A DNA stretch of 8,344 nucleotides from Campylobacterales bacterium. GTDB taxonomy: Bacteria > Campylobacterota > Campylobacteria > Campylobacterales > QNZT01. Below are positions 6,263 through 8,344 of this stretch, in pieces. Location of the stretch: the NCBI GenBank assembly GCA_015489185.1, contig WGAE01000179.1:1-8344 (forward strand), in the 5' to 3' direction. Made by a program: the position numbers and the translations under genes. The notes beneath the pieces were generated by a model, which worked only from the letters and a program-made list of their open reading frames with translations, did no database searches and was not told where the DNA came from. Numbering within the stretch: position 1 is the first letter of the stretch; each line of letters begins with the position of its first letter.

Positions 6263-8185
6263 ACGTTTGAGCGCTTCGGCGCTTTGCGCGATATTCTCTT
6301 TGTCAAAATAGAGTGTCTGTGACGGGAATGCAAATTCGAGTCCGTTTCGTTGCAGTATCTCCATAATACGATACATAATATCCTCTTTGACCGCCAGCCA
6401 CTTTTCCCACTCTGTCGATTTGGAAAAGGTATAGATTAAAATATCGATCGATGAAGCGGAGAAATTGTCCAGAAAAACGAGTAAGGTGGTTTTAATACCC
6501 AGCTTGTCTTCGGGAGAGAGAAATTTGCCGGTCTCTTTGAACCGTTTTCGGATGATGCGATGATCGATCTTTTCTGCGGTAATGATATCCGGATGGTTTT
6601 CGAGCATCGTTTTGATCTCATCCGTAGCTTTGCGTAGTTGTTCGGCGGAAGCGCCGTAGGTAACACCGATATGCATTTTGATCCGTCTGCCGTAGGTGCG
6701 ACGGTTCCAGTTTTTCAGCGGTGTGTTGGCGAGTTTGGCGTTTGGCACGGTGATCAGTGCGTTGTCGAAGGTGCGAATTTTTGTCGAGATAAATCCGATC
6801 TCCACGACCGTCCCCTCGACGTCTGCGGTCTGGATCCAGTCCCCCTGTGAAAACGATTCGTCGAAGATGATTTTCAAAAGACCGAAGAAGTTCGAGAGTG
6901 TATCCTGCGCGGCAAGTGCGACGGCAAGACCGCCGATTCCGAGTGACGCGACAAGCCCCGTGACGTTGACCCCCATTTTTACCAGTGCGACCAGCAGCGC
7001 GGTGACGAAGATGACCGCTTTGGTGACGGAAAGCATCAGATTGACCAGTTCGCCCCGGAGTGTCTGTGTACCCCTTTCATGTTTGGTATAAAAATAGAGA
7101 AAAAAGATATTTTCAATGATGATCATGAAGATATAGGCGATCAGAGCGATGAAAAGAATGTCGAAAAAGCGTTCCGTATTTTCGGAGAGCGGTACAGGAT
7201 AACGGACTACTTCAAGTGCCAGTTTCAGTCCGAAACCGTTGACGAGCAACGAAACCGGTCTTCGGATACGGTCGAGATTTGCCAGCATCAGTTCGTCGGT
7301 TTCATCTTCATGTTCGAGAATTTTTGCTTTAAACCAGCTGTAGAGTTTTTTGTAAAGCAGGTAGTTGAGGATGAAAAAGAAGAGTATCACAACAAAAAAG
7401 AGTACTACTCTGCCCGTATCCAGATCGATCAAACGCAGTTTTGTATTGATACGCGCGGCTATCGGTGTTTCGTTGATTCGGTCGATCAGGTTGTCCAGAC
7501 GCAGTTTGGAAGCAAACGAGTGGTAGGTCAGCAGTTTTGCGTTGAGATAGAGGTAGTCGAGAAAACTCTCAAAAAAGTGGTAATCGCGTGCCAGTTGCAA
7601 AAAGTTTTGAACCGTCTGTGCCGCAATCTCTCCCTTTTGTGCGCGTGCGGTTTCGTAAACGGAAACTGCGTTTTGAAAGGGGATTTTTTTAAGTGCTTCG
7701 CGCCTTTTTTGGATATAGTCGCGTAACGCTTTTTCGTCTAGCCTTGTCCAGTTATCGGCAAGATAGAGAAAAAAGCGGTAGATTATCTCTCTTAGATTGA
7801 GATCTTCCAGCAGCAGTTTATCACGTTTGACCGCCTGAAGATAGCCGTACTTTCTGTTGGCTTCTATTTTGAGAATCAGTTTGTTACGTAATTTGGCGGA
7901 TTTTTGCGGATCGTAAAAAGGGTTTTGTGCTTTTTCAACCGAAAAGGGTGCTTTTTGCAATATGCGGATCAGTTTTTCATATGCGTCGATACGCGCATCG
8001 ATATTGCTGTCGGTAGTATTTAGCTCGTTTTGGGTCGTTTGGTTGACTTCTGTCAGATCGATAAGACGATAGAGTGTCTGATCGGGGAAGAGTTGTTTTT
8101 GCGTATCGACCAAAAGATTCCAGAAGTCGGTTTTTGCAAAAAGCGCGACACTGTAAAACAGAAGTATCAGGCATACTTTTTTCAC
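6254..8185 (-). CDS. MscS-family mechanosensitive ion channel, long form
   Basis: A 643-residue inner-membrane channel that opens under membrane tension to release solutes during osmotic downshock. The start is GTG at 8185, supported by AAGGGG (8192-8197) with a 6-base spacer. Residues 1-17 are a signal peptide ending ALFA. Residues 18-255 form a mainly helical, charged domain expected in the periplasm. Membrane segments follow at about 259-280, 311-328 (weaker), 340-366 and 382-402. The pore helix at about 407-438 is glycine/alanine rich (GLVASLGIGGLAVALAAQDT, then LSNFFG). The MscS beta domain follows (DVEGTVVEIGFISTKIRTFD and ITVPNAKLAN), then the alpha/beta vestibule ending with GLEFAFPSQTLYF at 615-627. 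The added N-terminal domain and extra helices place it with the mid-size MscS relatives rather than the 286-residue E. coli MscS; which subtype is not decidable here. It is transcribed alone from the promoter at 8215-8220. Confidence 0.95.
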   Translation of the reverse strand: MKKVCLILLFYSVALFAKTDFWNLLVDTQKQLFPDQTLYRLIDLTEVNQTTQNELNTTDSNIDARIDAYEKLIRILQKAPFSVEKAQNPFYDPQKSAKLRNKLILKIEANRKYGYLQAVKRDKLLLEDLNLREIIYRFFLYLADNWTRLDEKALRDYIQKRREALKKIPFQNAVSVYETARAQKGEIAAQTVQNFLQLARDYHFFESFLDYLYLNAKLLTYHSFASKLRLDNLIDRINETPIAARINTKLRLIDLDTGRVVLFFVVILFFFILNYLLYKKLYSWFKAKILEHEDETDELMLANLDRIRRPVSLLVNGFGLKLALEVVRYPVPLSENTERFFDILFIALIAYIFMIIIENIFFLYFYTKHERGTQTLRGELVNLMLSVTKAVIFVTALLVALVKMGVNVTGLVASLGIGGLAVALAAQDTLSNFFGLLKIIFDESFSQGDWIQTADVEGTVVEIGFISTKIRTFDNALITVPNAKLANTPLKNWNRRTYGRRIKMHIGVTYGASAEQLRKATDEIKTMLENHPDIITAEKIDHRIIRKRFKETGKFLSPEDKLGIKTTLLVFLDNFSASSIDILIYTFSKSTEWEKWLAVKEDIMYRIMEILQRNGLEFAFPSQTLYFDKENIAQSAEALKRLK

Positions 8186-8214
8186 AGGCAGCCCCTTTGA
8201 AATATGATGCCTGA

Positions 8215-8220
8215 ATTATA
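8215..8220 (-). promoter_or_regulatory. -10 promoter box for the mechanosensitive channel gene
   Basis: The minus strand reads GAGCTATAATTC with a perfect TATAAT, about 30 bases before the GTG start and upstream of AAGGGG. No clear -35 is visible, and the expected -35 position falls within the hairpin at 8220-8244. Confidence 0.6.
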
Positions 8221-8244
8221 GCTCTTTTTTGTTAGGAAAGAGCT
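8220..8244. other. Short hairpin between the partial gene and the channel gene
   Basis: AGCTCTTT at 8220-8227 and AAAGAGCT at 8237-8244 are perfect inverted repeats of 8 bases around a 9-base loop. The stop codon of the right-edge reading frame lies in the loop and the channel's -10 box abuts the left arm. No T-tract follows the stem on either strand, so a classical intrinsic terminator is doubtful; it may be an operator or a weak transcript end. Confidence 0.5.
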
Positions 8245-8344
8245 TCCGTCATAAACCGCTTCCGGGATGTTTCATGCACGATATTATCGGCACGTGTATA
8301 GTTCTCTTCGGCGTTCTGTTTTGCGACGGAAAGTACCGATAGGC
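8232..8344 (-). CDS. C-terminal fragment of an unidentified gene, cut by window edge
   Basis: Reading from the right edge on the minus strand, the frame beginning at 8342 is open for 36 codons and ends with TAA at 8232-8234. The fragment (containing KQNAEENYTRADNIVHETS and ending MTEALS) is hydrophilic and protein-like, more so than the other two minus-strand frames, one of which stops early. It is too short to assign a family. It would lie just upstream of, and in the same direction as, the channel gene, but the channel has its own promoter. The existence of this gene depends on sequence outside the window. Confidence 0.4.
   Translation of the reverse strand, partial: LSVLSVAKQNAEENYTRADNIVHETSRKRFMTEALS

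Noticed and set aside
7079..7726. Plus-strand frame of 215 codons
   Set aside because: It is antisense to the MscS channel gene, with a low-complexity F/V/Q/C-rich product and no ribosome binding site.
8274..8342. Plus-strand mini-ORF (MHDIIG..., 22 codons)
   Set aside because: No ribosome binding site; the opposite-strand frame looks more like coding sequence.
1..8344. CRISPR array, tRNA, rRNA or full insertion sequence
   Set aside because: No regularly spaced direct repeats, no cloverleaf or rRNA-like sequence, and no transposase frame were seen in the window.

Overview
The window looks like a chromosomal segment of a Campylobacterota (epsilonproteobacterial) bacterium, probably a free-living relative of the Sulfurovum/Sulfurimonas/Sulfuricurvum group. 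The evidence is the gene order aminotransferase - murC - small membrane protein - mutS2, which I recall from Helicobacter pylori and relatives, the Campylobacterota-like ATPase motifs of the MutS2, and promoters with a strong TATAAT -10 box but no clear -35. The genus is an inference; no rRNA or marker gene is present to test it.

Bases 1-4557 (minus strand) hold a tightly packed four-gene operon. A class I/II aminotransferase (probably DapC of the diaminopimelate pathway) is followed by MurC (UDP-MurNAc:L-alanine ligase), a 115-residue two-helix membrane protein, and a MutS2 ATPase that runs off the left edge. Every junction overlaps by 1 or 8 bases, so the genes are probably translationally coupled. 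The first two supply peptidoglycan precursors, MutS2 acts on nucleic acids or stalled ribosomes, and the membrane protein is of unknown function.

Bases 4558-4734 are a divergent promoter region. The plus strand then carries a lipoprotein with a Gly/Asn-rich linker and a right-handed parallel beta-helix (4735-5883). Next comes an unexplained element at 5891-6019: a near-perfect 24-bp inverted repeat enclosing a second hairpin, so the whole could fold as one long rod. It starts at a consensus extended -10 promoter and lies just upstream of a 67-residue helical protein (6059-6262). The core of the inverted repeat, AGTCCTCTGAAAAG, occurs a third time in the leader of the aminotransferase-murC operon (4578-4591). 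This three-copy motif and the rod-like element are the least ordinary things here. They could be a small structured RNA with a target in the operon leader, a structured 5' leader, or a miniature transposable element and its remnant.

Bases 6254-8185 (minus) encode a long MscS-family mechanosensitive channel with a signal peptide and a large periplasmic domain. It converges on and overlaps the 67-residue gene. The right edge (8186-8344) holds the channel's promoter, a short hairpin, and the probable C-terminal end of another minus-strand gene.
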